Part shown: piece after piece, positions 28,885 to 41,489 of the stretch
How positions within the stretch are numbered: position 1 is the first letter of the stretch
How the letters are laid out: each line of letters begins with the position of its first letter
Assembly: GCF_932526225.1 (NCBI RefSeq)
Contig: NC_064038.1
Span: 4,092,001-4,156,000 of the forward strand
Length of the DNA stretch: 64,000 nucleotides
Direction of reading: 5' to 3'
Source of the DNA: Nematostella vectensis
Taxonomy: Eukaryota > Cnidaria > Anthozoa > Actiniaria > Edwardsiidae
The notes under the pieces: generated by a model
The model's database searches: none
The model's input: only the letters and a program-made list of their open reading frames with translations
What the model was told of the DNA's origin: nothing
Position numbers and translations under genes: made by a program

Positions 28885-29850
28885 ACGCATGAAGAAGGAC
28901 AGCACTTTTGCTTGCATAGAATTACGTAAGAAAATTCACTTAATGTGAGGTTTGTGTATGCGTGCATGACGGTAAAGCCCTCCCAGTCCTACTAACGTCC
29001 TAGTGAGTTTACCCTTCTAGTAATTTTGTTATTCTTACCAAAAAAGAACTTTCCGAAAATCGATCCGAAAATCCCTTGAAAACCAATAGAATTTGATGAA
29101 AAAGTACTAAAGGTAACCTTATCAAAATTAATCAAGAATAAGATATGTTTCACAAATAGTGGTAGCCGATTCGAAAAAGGTTTCCAATTTCATTTCTGTA
29201 GTACTATTACTTACCTGATGTTTCAAATGTGTATTTGTTCCATTGTCGCCTCAGATTGTGGAATCAACGAGCTCGTTTGAACGAGCTAATAGGCGAGGAT
29301 TTGATTTCAATCACCCGACCTGCATTAGTGCTCAACCTGCATCCAACCTTCAAACGACCTGCATTTTGTACCCCCAAGTGCAATCACAAATCTTTCCACG
29401 ACGAAATGAGGGGCTAAAAATCCAATTTGAGTATGACTTTCGACAATGGAATTGCAGATAGCAAACCTGTGATTGCATCTCGCCTCAAATACAGCGATTC
29501 TCATATAACATTACAAAATTCAAGATGGTGGCAATCAAATTGTGTGAGGAGGGTAGAATTTTTTAGGATTTTCATCCTAATTTTTTTTCTGGGATAGCGT
29601 TATCTAAGTCCGTCAAAAAGTCGTCGCTAACTTCGGCAAATCGAGATTCAGCCGCCATTTTCCCGAGCATTTCCCTACTGGGAAATCACTAATAGAACAT
29701 TAGTAGCTCAGCCAATCAGAATGCAGGATTTGTGATAGACCTCTAGTTGGTGAATTCTAAAGATTAATAGATGTCAGACAAAAAAATGTTCAAGTCATGA
29801 CCATAGAATAGCGATTTTGAAAATGATGGAACAATTTTTACAGAAATATG
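28885..29850. other. No gene recognised
   Basis: Small overlapping plus-strand ORFs near 29229-29461 (62 and 72 codons) show nothing I recognise. Confidence 0.5.
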
Positions 29851-29861
29851 AATTTCGTCTT

Positions 29862-29945
29862 GCAGCCCCAATCATGTGGGAATCGAACCCACTGCAATGA
29901 CAGCGGAGAAGTGACACTAAACCGCTGACAAAGCATTCCAGAAAT
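29862..29945 (-). repeat. tRNA-like sequence with B box, probable SINE remnant
   Basis: The minus strand contains a good RNA polymerase III B box, GGGTTCGATTCCC (29878-29890), preceded by GCGGTTTAGTGTCACTTC, which resembles a degenerate A box. A full cloverleaf with paired acceptor stem is not apparent. It is more likely a SINE head or dead tRNA than a working tRNA. Confidence 0.4.
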
Positions 29946-30250
29946 GATTTCGTGCGGCCAGCTAAAGTCGAAAGACACATTTCTGTGTAAAGCCAATATG
30001 GTATATAATACACAAAAATTATCAGGGAAATATATATTTCATAAAAATCGTCCCCACTCCTCCAGTTAGCAGTTGGAGGAGCCACCTCAAGGCACTGACG
30101 GCTGGAATTTGATTATCGCTTCTACCATAGGTGATGGTGCACCTACGGAACACACTAACTGGGGGAGGAGCGCAGGGCTTTTAAGTGTTTTTACTGATCT
30201 TATAGTATCTTGCATTAGGCAACCATCCTTAGTCGTTACGCAACCGGTTA

Positions 30251-30633
30251 TGTGATTAATGTCTATGTGATTACCTTACCACGGGTAATGTCTATGTGAT
30301 TACCTTACCACGGGTAATGTCTATGTGATTACCTTACCACGGGTAATGTCTATGTGATTAAGTTAGCACGGGCGGCGTTCTAAGTGATTAAGTTAGCACG
30401 GGCGGCGTTCTAAGTGATTAAGTTAGCACGGGCGGCGTTCTAAGTGATTAAGTTAGCACGGGCGGCGTTCTAAGTGATTAAATTACCACGGGCGGCGTTC
30501 TAAGTGATTTAACACCACGGGCGATTCAATTACCAAGGGTAACCATGTGGTTGACTTGCCACGGGCACTCTATGTCGTTGACTTGCCACGGGCACTCTAT
30601 GTGGTTGACTTGCCACGGGCACTCTATGTGGGG
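30251..30633 (-). repeat. Three adjacent short tandem repeat clusters (29, 30 and 27 bp)
   Basis: In order: GTCTATGTGATTACCTTACC-type 29-mers (30261-30357), GTTAGCACGGGCGGCGTTCT-type 30-mers (30358-30507) and TTGCCACGGGCACTCTATGT-type 27-mers (30552-30633). All share CCACGGG and TATGTGATT words. On the reverse strand they match the cluster at 25975-26098. Confidence 0.85.
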
Positions 30634-32955
30634 CTACGTGTGTACCAAGTTTAGTTGGATTATCTCAAAATCTGTAGAAGTTATTTAAGGGTGAACTTTT
30701 CGATGTTTGGTCAGGGGGGGGTATGTTTTCAAAAGTCACCGGTTCTAAATTTTATATTTTCTGAAAGGGCTCGATGCCCTGAACACGAATATATGCTTGG
30801 TTTTGAATTTGAACTAGTTTAGGTCTTAACCCGGGGGGTCAAATACTTTCTGGAAGGCTACTTTGGAGCCGTATAACTTTGTAACCAAGCCTTTAAAATC
30901 AAAACAAATTGCAGCATTGGGTAGCCCCACGCATACTCTATCAACGTATTTTAGAGAGCACTCTGGATAATATTTTTAGAAAAAAGTTATATCAAGTTGA
31001 AAATAAAAAAAATCACTTTTTATGATTTTCCGGATGAAATTTTGGAAAATCCTCTAGATGGAATCTTATGAAACTCACATATGTTATAGACGCACTCCAG
31101 GGCTACATGACTGTGTCATCGATTTTGAGATTGCATCAATTATTTACTAAGAAATGTGACCTCAAACTTATAAAAGTGTTTCAAGAAATTAAAAAAAAAA
31201 TTTCAACCGATTCCCTTCAAACTCCGGCATCTGATAGACCGCACGCTGCAAGTTCTCAGATCGTGAGATTTTGTCTTAACCCTGTAATCCTGTACCGTGA
31301 TGACACTTCAAAATTTGACTATAGATAAAGTTTAGGGCCTCATAACTTTATAACCACGGCTTTGATTTGCAAACTGTTTGTATGTGCCTGTGAAGAGTCC
31401 CCTGGGCTTCCGCATATTGGCAGCCGTTTTTCCTTCCGACGTAAAATCGAGCTTAACCCGGGCATGAAAATTTGGTACATTACCACTAAGTTTGAGCCTT
31501 CACTGGTCACCATAGCAACACTCCACAACAATGAGTGACGCCAAAACCTTTGTCATCTATTGGGCTATTACCTCTAGTAGTTTGGTTAAGTTTGGATAAA
31601 CTGCGACGGAGATACATCGATTCTTGTAGACCCATAAATAGTATGATTTTTAGTGAAAGTGCCCTGTGCTGACACAAAGTGCAGGAGGCGACAGCCCGAT
31701 ATCTGACAAGAATTATGGCGTGTCACTCATGGTTGTGGGGTGTTGCTATGGCAACCAGTGAATTTTCATTTACCTGAGAATCTCAATTCTTGGGTACCTA
31801 TACCGTAAATTTGCGGCTACAGGGCAGCCTTCACGTTTAAGCAAGGGACAGATTGAGCACATAGACATCGTCATAACCTATCAGGCTCTGTGCCTACCAA
31901 GTTTCGTCCCCTGGATCCTCAAACTGTCAGAGTTATGACCGGTAAGACACCACGTACCTTGGTTTATCGGCTATTTTAAGGTGTCACAATAGAATTATTT
32001 GTAGAACTTATGTATGGGATATTTCTTGCAGAGGCCTTGATGTATCTTTCGTTGTATCACCCGAATCTATCAACTTTGGCCAAGTTCAAAGTATTATATC
32101 TCGGTATGGTTACCATGGATACCAAAAGTTGACCAACTGATGTGTAGCACATTATCTCCTCTACTAGTTGTGTAAGTATGGTGGTGATTGATGCAGAGGA
32201 ACATTTTTTGCTCCAACCCCAAACACAACTATATAAAGAATATCCAACTACCTTAGAATATGCACTACTTAAGAAGCGCTCCGCTAATCCATTCAAGATG
32301 AAATGCAATACTCAAAAAATTGATTTTTCAATAATTTGTCTATAGACTTATATTTGCCTCCAGATTACAAAAATGTGTTTCTTTTTAAAATCGAACGAAT
32401 ATTAAATATTTTATGGATTTTTTCCTTATTTTTCTCGGCTTGACCCCGAAAAACACTACAAAATTTGAACCAAGTATCGCTACCTGCAGCGCGAAAAATA
32501 AACAGCGCAGAAACACAACAACATCACAGGAGGCAACCAGGATATATGCTCTCAATATTATTTCCCTTAAAATTTGGCTAGTGGCCAAACTTTTATATTA
32601 TTCTAGCCCATCGGACTGGCTACAAAATATAAAAGATATGGAAACAGTACTCTACCTGCCAGAAGCCCGTCGGCACCACTATACAAAGCTATAGCGCTTT
32701 GGTCTGTAAACATTTTAATCAAGAAAAGAAAAATTATGATCCTAAAATATGTTATTAAGGGTATAGGGAAGACTATGAAACTTGTTGTGCACACTTGTCA
32801 GCACCATAGCTCTGCAACAGCATGCTCACTTGCTTAAAAAAAGTCAAGTCAACTTTCTAAGGTATATGAACGGTATAGGTTTCAAGTCTGTCAAGTTTAT
32901 TTACTTAAATTTGTAACCCATTTTCACTCCCAAAAAAATCCCCCAGAGAAACATT
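30634..32955. other. No gene recognised; one inverted repeat
   Basis: About 2.3 kb without a convincing coding region. The stretch 31501-31542 is largely the reverse complement of 31717-31760 (arms containing GTGTTGCTATGG / CCATAGCAACAC), about 175 bp apart. Confidence 0.5.
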
Positions 32956-33850
32956 TTTAACAAGTGCTAGACAGCATTCGACAATCTAAGGGCTCTACTG
33001 ATGGCGGCCCCAGTACTCGCCTACCCAGACTACACAAAACCGTTCCTGCTAGAAACTGATGCATCTAACGAGGGACTCGGCGCGGTTTTATAACAAGAAC
33101 AAGGTCGAAAGGTTCGAGTCATCGCCTAGGCCAGTAGAGGACTACGGGGTGCCGAACTTAACATGGACAACTACTTTTCGCGAAAGCTTGAACTCCTAGC
33201 GCTGAAGTGGGCAGTAGCTGAGAAGTTTCGGGAGAACCTGTTGGGGACCAAGATTATTGAGTTCACAGACAAGAACCCACTCACCTATCTGCAGTCAAGA
33301 ACCAAGCTAAATGCAGTGGAGCTGAGATGGGCTGCTGAGCTAGCAAGTTTTGACTTCAATATCAAGTACCACCCTGGGAGACACAACCAAAATGCTGATG
33401 CCCTGAGTTGGATTCACCATGATAAGAAAGGAGAGGTAGCAGAGGCAGATGTTTCAACCATCACCGCCCAGGGTGCAGCCAAAACAGCTCTAACAAGTGA
33501 CGAACAAGAGGATTTGCAGACAGCTCATTTGTTCATGTTCTTCTTTGGAGGCAAGACCAACATCAGACTGATGACCATGCAACCTCGTTCCCAGCTGTAC
33601 CAATGGAGGAGATGCAGCGCCTGTGGCATTACTATCATCTGTGAAGACCCCCCAGAAGAAAGGAACTGAGGGAAGGGAGAAAGGCAGCACAACGCCTACT
33701 TCGTGAGTGGACTAGAATCAAAAAGAAAGATGGATTACTCTATCGGGAGACCCAGGTTGGTAGAGACGGCCCTTTCATCCAGTGCCTGATCCTACCGAAG
33801 ACCCTCAAGGACCCAGTACTCAAAGCAGCACACAATGACTGTGGTGATGA
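32956..33850 (+). pseudogene. Ty3/Gypsy pol remnant: RNase H and integrase zinc-binding part
   Basis: Translated pieces in pol order: [15 protein letters not shown] (RNase H start, DAS motif), then KLELLALKWAVAEKFRENLL, FTDKNPLTYLQSRTKLNAVE, YHPGRHNQNADALS (end of RNase H), and about 33720-33850 GLLYRETQVG with LKAAHNDCGDDHG (integrase HHCC region). In-frame stops at about 33091 and 33129 and further shifts show it is dead. No LTR or gag is visible nearby. Confidence 0.88.
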
Positions 33851-33889
33851 TCATGGACTATGAGCGTTGGTCCATCATCATATTGCTAC

Positions 33890-34020
33890 GACTAGATAAC
33901 GCAACTTTTAAACCGGAGAACTGAAAATCCTCGGAGTAACCTGGACAGTAAGCTCTCTTTCCAGCCACACGTAAAAGAACAGCTCTAAAAAGCATTAAAG
34001 GACGAAGGGAGATCCACGCA
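33890..34020 (+). pseudogene. Possible LINE fragment
   Basis: A short frame-shifted stretch reads LKILGV then DSKLSFQPHVKEQL, resembling the post-RT region of non-LTR retrotransposons. It sits between the two Gypsy parts. Short and damaged, so low confidence. Confidence 0.4.
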
Positions 34021-34033
34021 TGTTTTTGACGAT

Positions 34034-34379
34034 CTAGAGAGATGCTTCCGCCACACGATTCTGCAACGATCGTGTCGCTTGTGTCGAAATTCTTATTGGG
34101 CCAATACGATTCCTGCAGAATATCTGCCTCAAGCATTTGCGAAAGTTTTCGCTAAACATAAAATAAATATACGGGTTGATAACAAAACTCATAAGAGACA
34201 TGGTTACGAATATATCGTACATCACCGGTAGATATGAGAGAACATGACGCGGTGGTCTGTTTTTCCACACGTAGGAATGATAGAGTGTTGGGGCATGATA
34301 AGGAACCCAGCAGATGAAGAATCCTAGGACTATTACTGCTGCCATGATGCATACTTTTTTTGTTGCGCTTTCGGCGTCT
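34034..34379 (-). pseudogene. Rhodopsin-family GPCR fragment (TM6-TM7 and start of tail)
   Basis: The minus strand reads ATKKVCIMAAVIVLGFFICW then VPYHAP (TM6 with the CWxPYH motif), MSLMSFVINPYIYFMFSENF (TM7 NPxxY), FRKCLRQIFC (helix 8) and a short tail ending in TAG. A TAG lies just upstream, so TM1-TM5 are missing or on a distant exon; the bases before it are not pyrimidine-rich as an acceptor should be. It lies between two parts of a dead Gypsy element, which suggests a retrocopied or captured fragment. The receptor subtype cannot be told. Confidence 0.75.
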
Positions 34380-34589
34380 TTCTATGCTCTCCCCTTGCAC
34401 TACCCCAGGAATCAAAGGCGTTGGCTTTGTGCAAGGTACGCAAATTCATTCAGCAGGATATGATGATTAGATTAAATAAGGCGTACATATTACCACCTAG
34501 AGTACTGCAGCCTTTTATTATTAGGAATGTCTGATGGCCTTAATAATAAGCTAGAGGACTCCAACTATTACATATGTCTAAATCAACTA

Positions 34590-35100
34590 CATATACATAT
34601 CTTTTAAATCTTGGAAATATACAGTCCAGCAATGTACTTCACAGTGCTTGAGCCAGCCTTTGATGGTCGTGAGAATGTGTTGGTGTTGACTGATGTGTTT
34701 ACCAAATTCACTTAAGCCATACCTACACGTGATCAAAAGGCAACAACAGTGGTAAAGGTACTGATAAGGGTGTGATTCCTGGTATATGGGGTCCCTCAAA
34801 GAATCCAATCCGACCAAGGGCGGTGCTTTGAGGTGGAGGTCATGCGTGCCAGCTGTATGGTGTCACAAAATCGAGAACTACCCCAAACCATCTGCAAGGA
34901 AATAGTCAATGCAAGAGGTTCAACCCAACTCTCCATGATCTGCTACGCACACTTTGCGCAGACAAGAAGCGAAGGTGGCCAGAGCACCTCAAGGAGATTT
35001 GCTATAGCCACAATGCGTCCTCACAGCACCACAAGATACTCTTTATTTTACCTGATGTTTGGGAGGGATGCTCGCCTCCACAATTGACATTCTGATTTCA
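34590..35100 (+). pseudogene. Ty3/Gypsy integrase core remnant
   Basis: Pieces ENVLVLTDVFTKFT, AIPTRDQKATTVVKVL, FLVYGVPQRIQSDQGRCFE (second catalytic Asp region) and HSTTRYSLFYLMFGRDARL follow the integrase order, with stops and frame changes. It continues the Gypsy remnant at 32956-33850 on the same strand after about 740 bp of foreign sequence. Confidence 0.87.
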
Positions 35101-36600
35101 GACATTGCAGCCTGAGGCTCACACTAATGATGGTGAATGCCTCAAGGAAGCTACAGAGACCAGGAGCTCTAGAAACCACCATTGGTTATATAATTGCCAC
35201 CAAAACGGGGCAATTATTTACAAAAATAAATTGCCAGGAAATGTTCAAATATGCTTGTTTACATGTATGGAAGCTCTAAATAATACAGTAAAATAGCTCT
35301 CTTGTGGTGTTCTTAATCAGAAAAAGTTTAGCACAGTTGATATTGTACAATTTAAGAAAATCACCATATAAAACAAGAAAACCTATTTTCACCACATTTT
35401 TCCCGGAGCTGATGCAAGACCGGAAATAGAAACGCCTTATTACACATTAAACTGCTGAATTCCTACATCAAACTCTCACACGAGACATTGCACTCGTGTG
35501 AAAATAATTTCAAAATATACACACAAAAAACAATGTTCATACTCAAAACTATCGGAACAAAGGATGCCGGAAACACTGACAAAAGGTGAGGTCAAAATAC
35601 TTTGAGATTAACGCATGAAAATACGACTAAAGTATCTGCCAAACCAACGTGTGACTTACGCAAAATTGCACAAACAATGGTCAAAGATTATACGATCAAA
35701 AATTACAATGAGAACATAAAAGATTGATCCATCGGTACAATAGGAAATAACTAATTCAAACCTGTCTTTGATTATATAACAATGGGAACAAGACGAAAAA
35801 TGGCGTTAACACTAAGATTTGCTCTGGTTACTTCACATGCCATTATCCACCGTGACTTTTGTTTGCTTCATATGTTTTGGCTTTTGTTTTAGACAGTTAT
35901 TTGAAGTTTTTCACAAAATTTGTTTTCCATTCATAAATAACAATTATAGAAACTGATGTGACTTCTCTTTAGAATGTGTAAGAGCATGTGCGTTAAAGCT
36001 TTCCTTCTGTGTAAAACAAAAGAGTAAGTGACCTCCAATTCCAGCCCGCTAGACATTCCTATACCTCCTTCTTAATCATACTTTCGTAAAATCCTTTGTA
36101 AAATAGAGAACTTTATATGCCTATGACATTCTTTTTAAATAAAGAGTCTATCTGCTAAAAAAAAACACGGGTAGCAACTTCAGAATACCTTTCAACAAAT
36201 AGTTTACATTGGGACTTCACACCTCGATTTTGTTCTTTAGAACAGGCCAGAAAAAAACAAGGTATTCCTAGCCTTTAAGGGGCAATGGGTTAAAGTTTGG
36301 TAAGCGTCTTGTGGTTTCATAGCAATGGAAACATATGGTAGACATCATTTTTTTAGCATAAGCAAACCTTGGCGTTTTGTGTAAAAGAGAACGGAATTTA
36401 AATGAGCTCTGACAGTTTGGTGTTGACGCATCTTTAAAAAATTAACAGATAATTACCACCCATTTTCCAATATCCATATTCAAGCCTGCATCCCCCCTCC
36501 ACGAATTTATTTTCCCCTTGGAACTCCTTCATAAGCATAATGGTAATATGAGAAACACAAATTTTCTCTCCATGTTATAGCTATGTGCTGACTTCAGGTA
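35101..36600. other. No feature recognised
   Basis: AT-rich DNA without coding signals that I can support. Confidence 0.6.
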
Positions 36601-36639
36601 TTTGGCAAATTGTTATAAACTCTCTTGTTTGAAACTCTC

Positions 36640-37290
36640 GTCAATAAAAATCTACTCCAGAGACAAGTCCCACATGCTTTGGATAGTAGTAACCGCCCAG
36701 ATGCTGATAGACTTCCTGAAGGTACAAGCTCAGGACACACACACAGACTGTGTTCTCCATGATACAAAAGAAGACAACATCTTACCGCTCCAGCTTAGAG
36801 CACGAGGGTACGCTGTCAAGCATCATGATAGTCAAGATGGAGCAGAGCCACATACAGCCAGATGACATCAAGCTCCCTCTTGGACTCCTCAAATCTGCAA
36901 AGATTGCTACTATGCAGTACAACCAGGACCACCAATGAACTTCTCAACTATAACACCCGCCTCAGACCGATTACTTCTCGGAGAGAGGTTCTGTACCAGA
37001 GGGTGAAGCGGGAGCAGTTACTCGTATGACTAAAGCCGACCATGTCTGTCAGCATCCTAACCCAGGAAACCTCATGGGAGTCAAAAAGCCAGAGGATTAA
37101 GCAGGCATTCTTGCAAAAACAGGGGGCAAAGGTTTTGGAGGAGATAATAAGCCTTTCCCTTCTGACGAGAAAAAGCATTTTTCGGACAAGAGAACCTGGA
37201 CAGCCAGTAAAAGAAAAGCTCCTAAAAATCGCAATGGAACTAGAAATGAAACATTTGGGGGACCAGTTGACCCCCGGCAACAATTTTTAA
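36640..37290 (+). pseudogene. Unrecognised degraded ORFs, possibly retroelement gag
   Basis: Open stretches in changing frames (36602-36865, 37042-37290) include a basic/aromatic Lys/Phe-rich segment near 37120-37270. A gag-like origin is only a guess, based on the tyrosine-recombinase remnant downstream. Confidence 0.25.
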
Positions 37291-38980
37291 GAAGCATATA
37301 TCCTGTTGTCAGGCAGGAATAAGTCACAAATCTAGTGAAGACATATTTAGCATATAGAAATTATATACTGACCTGATGTCAGCATATTGAAGTCCACGGA
37401 ACGACTAAAAACATTTTGTTTAGTTAACCTATTGGTTTGACGGGGAAATCTAGAACGCTCGCAAGGAAATTGCTTAGACAAGCAGTTCCTAATTCTAGCA
37501 ATTGGCCTCTTGCTCGGGAAACTTTTAGGCGTGCCGCGTCCCTACATAAGAAAAGTTAGGTCTGAGTTCACACAAGGTTTACCCTAAGTAGGCTTTAGAC
37601 GTAGCCTTCGGTAGAATTAGGTTTTAGTACATTTTAAGAGTTTGAATGCAATCAAAGGGCTCTGTGAGCCAACTCTAGAATGCAAATTTATTTTTCTAGT
37701 TATTTTCTTGTGTGCATAAAAGATATATACAGAAGTTTTGAACAAAGGTTGAACACATCCAAGATGCTGAGAGTACACAAAAATGTCCTTTTACCTTTTT
37801 TCTTTTCAATGATGAAGCACCAAGAACAGTATGATTATTTATTATTATCATAAAAAGTAAAAAATAAAGTTTGGAGTGAACCGTAGAAGACTGATTGACG
37901 TCAGTGACGAAGGCGCATGCGAACGCTCAACCCACATCGAAGACTTTTCTGGAAAAAATAGTCGATGACAAAGCTCTTTTATAGTATAAATCTTTAACCG
38001 CAAGTTGGTCACCAGAACTTTACAGGATGATCTAAGGTTTGCTGTGTTGCGAAAGCACAAAAAGAACACAAAAAGTTTACGGATGATCCATCCAACCATC
38101 CGACGATCGAGTGACACAGAAGTCCCTCCAATAACTCGTAAATGCTTTGCAAGCATTCACGAGTTAAAAATGATTGGAATGCTGTCAATCATAATAATCA
38201 CGTCTGTAGCATGCCATGCGCACTAGCAGTGTAACAAGTTAGTGTGTGACATCCGTAGTCAGGAGCAACATTGTAAACATTACGTAAATCACGGCGGTCC
38301 AAGGACTGGCAGTCAACCGACTGGCACACGCACGTAGGAAAGTCATCCCTCGTACACCCATTGGTTAACCGTTATCCAAACAGAGCTAAAAGCCCTTTGG
38401 GATGTCAGTGTCGGATGTCAGTGTCGGTTATCCTACAGGACATGCCCTCTTAGAAGCATATAAATATGGGTGCGCACCGGAGCCCAATTACACTAACACT
38501 TGTAAGAGACTGACACTCACACAAACAGATCTTGTAGAACACACTTGTGAAACACATGTGTACACATAGAAACACAGAGAAACACATGGAATGAGAAACA
38601 CATCTTAAACACATCTCGTAAAGATCTTGTAAACCTTCAGATTGTAACAGCGAAGAAGTAAAATCGATACCTCCCACAGCCAAGTGGTCATAGCCGTTCT
38701 GTTACATGTGGTTAGAGAACCCAAAAAATATGACTGTTAAATCTGGTGATAGTATAGCTATTATGCTATACATGGTCAAAAATTGATGAGCAGCGATTCT
38801 GCAGATCCATGTTGTCAAGGCCAAGGCCAATCACGTTTGCTATTCAGTATTATTTATTCAAGTGCTATTTAAATAATGGTTTCATTTATTCTCAAACAAG
38901 GGATATATTTCAGTTGGTGCGTGACACTTGCGAGATAGAGATTTTCTCAGCACATGCTTGCTTGAAGATAAAATAGCTAA
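37291..38980. other. No gene recognised
   Basis: Includes a patch of AAACACA-rich sequence at 38510-38630. No supported ORF. Confidence 0.5.
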
Positions 38981-38984
38981 TCAA

Positions 38985-39160
38985 GGAGGCGTTTACTGGG
39001 ATTACAGACGTGTCGAAGATAAGTCTACACAGCCTTAGATCTGGTGGAGCTACAGCCGCAGCCAATAACGGGATTCCCGATAGACTTTTAAAACGTCATG
39101 GCAATGGTCGAGTGAGAATGCTAAAGACGGCTATGTTAAAGACAATTTAATTTGCCTTGC
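38985..39160 (+). pseudogene. Tyrosine recombinase C-terminal fragment (DIRS/Crypton-like)
   Basis: The sequence reads SLHSLRSGGATAAANNGIPD then RLLKRHG, followed after a one-base frame change by SSENAKDGYVKDNL. The HSLRSGG box is the catalytic HxxR of tyrosine recombinases as seen in DIRS-like elements, and RHGxW...DGYV is its usual continuation. Only the C-terminal end remains. Confidence 0.8.
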
Positions 39161-39729
39161 CCAGCTGGCATAAGAGGTGCGGTCCTTTGGGCTGGGGTTT
39201 TCCCCGTATTTTCAATGCTGCAGAGCACTTAGGGGTTTTTCACCCTTTGGAAATTCAGCACACCCTCTTTTCAGATATTATCTAGACGAGGTATCAGTAT
39301 TTAATAGGTAAACACTCACTCACCTAGTATGTTTGTAAATACAACTAATAAATTTGTGCGGTTCTCAGCCGAGCACACGACAAACAATATAAAGGTGTGC
39401 TTGTTGTCGTGTTAGCACGACCGGGGGAGAATAATAAATTTAGAGATAAATTTCATTCTATATTAAGTTCAACATCCCTAGGGTACTTTCCCCAAAATAT
39501 GATGAGGATTTATTAAAACCCGCAAAGTTATGGTATTTTTTACTGACAGCGATTTGGTATCAATTTTTGTCCCCCTGTTTATTTAGCCTCGCTTTCGTGA
39601 TGATAGGTGATATTGTTGGCTTATCTTTGACGCGCTCACTCTCTTCATATAGTCAAAACAATACAAGACACGCTTTTATACCTTCGTTACGCTTCAAATA
39701 ATAATTACGGATCGCTAGTAGCAAGCAGT
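39161..39729. other. No feature recognised
   Basis: No supported ORF or repeat. Confidence 0.5.
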
Positions 39730-39970
39730 ATGGCTGAGAGTTTGTTTCCGAAAATGAAGGGGAATGAAAGTGAAGAGATAGCAGAGGTTGAGACACAGTT
39801 CGAGCCCTATACAGACGAACCTATCGCACCTCGGGGATATGAATAAGTGTGGACGAATCCAACGACACTGATGGCCTGAAGCCGCAGATCCTGTTTGACA
39901 GAGAGGATGAAATAATACCTGTACAGGAATGGTAAATTATTGACCTTGGATAGCTTCTTATAAGTATCTT
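39730..39970 (+). pseudogene. Small broken acidic ORF, function unknown
   Basis: ATG at 39730 opens MAESLFPKMKGNESEEIAEV and runs 38 codons to a stop; after a frame change it continues as VDESNDTDGLKPQILFDRED. The composition is acidic. I do not recognise a domain. Confidence 0.35.
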
Positions 39971-40279
39971 GCAGTCTGCCGATTGATATTCGTTTGACCT
40001 CCGCTGAAACACAGTAAGATTCTCTTACAAAGTAAACAATCATCCCAACAAAGAAAGAGAGGATGGTAACAGTTATTTTTGTAAATTACTCCTTTTTTAA
40101 CTTCATACTTATTTCTGTTTATTATCTAGAGAATATCCTAAAATGAAAAGTACCTATATATTGATACGCCTATAATTTCTAAAGAAATAATGTATCCCAG
40201 CCCTGCTTTTAGGCAATGACTAAATGCATATACAAGTACTGGTATTTATTTATTTTGTTTTTACCGGGAAGCTTCGCTG

Positions 40280-40900
40280 ATCAGTACATGTTTGCCACTC
40301 GAGTGGGTGAGGAAGCTTCATCCTCAGCCTCGGGTAGCCAAAAAGGAAAAGCCATCAGTCACCCGACCGATAGCTTTTCGGAAGCCCAGCTATCGGTCAC
40401 CTGTAAACTGTGTCCGACACGCTAGCAAGTTTGTAGCCCCCACAACAAGACCCACCGCCACTAACAAGCAAGGTCATCATGAGCGAAGGCACTGAAAGCT
40501 GCAGCACTCCTGGCTCAACGTCTACCTTGGGCCTTGATCCCCACTGGACGAGGCACTACAGGGCAAGATTACTTGGGGTGAGTACATCGATCTTGCACTC
40601 CTTCTCAACGATAATATTTTGCAAGTCAGGCCTGAATTCCTGCTCGGTTTCACTGAGAACTTGAAGAGCGTCAGGCTCTTGCATAATAAACACCAAAGCA
40701 TCGACTCGTTTTACAAATAGGTTATCGCATACACACAGTATGCGTTTACGATTGTCACGTCATTCCCAAGACGGACCCAGAAGATAATTTGCTACCAGGC
40801 GATCATTTCCTCCGCTGCAGCGAAATACAAGGGCTTTGCTTGGCTGACCTACGATCAGAACTTTTGCCACTATGCAAATAGAGGGTGAAGCGACAATAAA
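40280..40900 (+). pseudogene. Gag-like remnant of a tyrosine-recombinase retroelement
   Basis: Frame-shifted pieces KITWGEYIDLALLL, SIDSFYK, AYTQYAFTIVTSFPRR, CYQAIISSAAAKYKGFAWLT then YDQNF follow a pattern I associate with proteins encoded beside DIRS-like recombinases (Y-Q-x-I-x-x-A, W-L-x-Y-D). Stops are present. Family attribution is from memory and tentative. Confidence 0.4.
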
Positions 40901-41485
40901 CCTATCGGAAGATGAATGTTTAGGAAAAAAAATGTTGTATGCTGACACAATAAATTTACGACGGAGCACCTTCCACACACAATGACAGGAAACATTGCAA
41001 AGGAAAACAAAATTTCTATATCCAGCACATCCTGCAGATTCTTTTTTTTAAGTCTGATAGTGCTGGGGATAACTGTGGAGATAGACTTCCCAAAGTAAAA
41101 ATCAAGAAATGCACTGTAGCCATCAGATGGCAATATATCAATTGACAAACCTACTTTAGATATCCACAGTTACAAAAATAGGCAAATGGTCATCGAATAA
41201 TAACAATACAAGTACAATTATGCGTGCTACATGGCATGACATCCTGGTACTTCACCCAGGTTTCCAGAATACACTACGCCCTGAAGCCAACACACGCTAG
41301 CGCCCGGCGTCTCAGTTCATCTATCTATATCGAGTTCTGGGGATATGGAGCTTTACATAAGGGAAGATCAGGATCCTGCTTGAAATAGATGTGCCCAAGG
41401 CAAAGGATTATTTCACTGCCCTATGTGAAGTAGATCAGCCGTGCAGCGTTCGAGATTACAGAGAGGTTGGATGTCTTCAAAAATG
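40901..41485. other. No feature recognised
   Basis: No supported ORF; borders the first RING copy. Confidence 0.5.
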
Positions 41486-41489
41486 CCCT

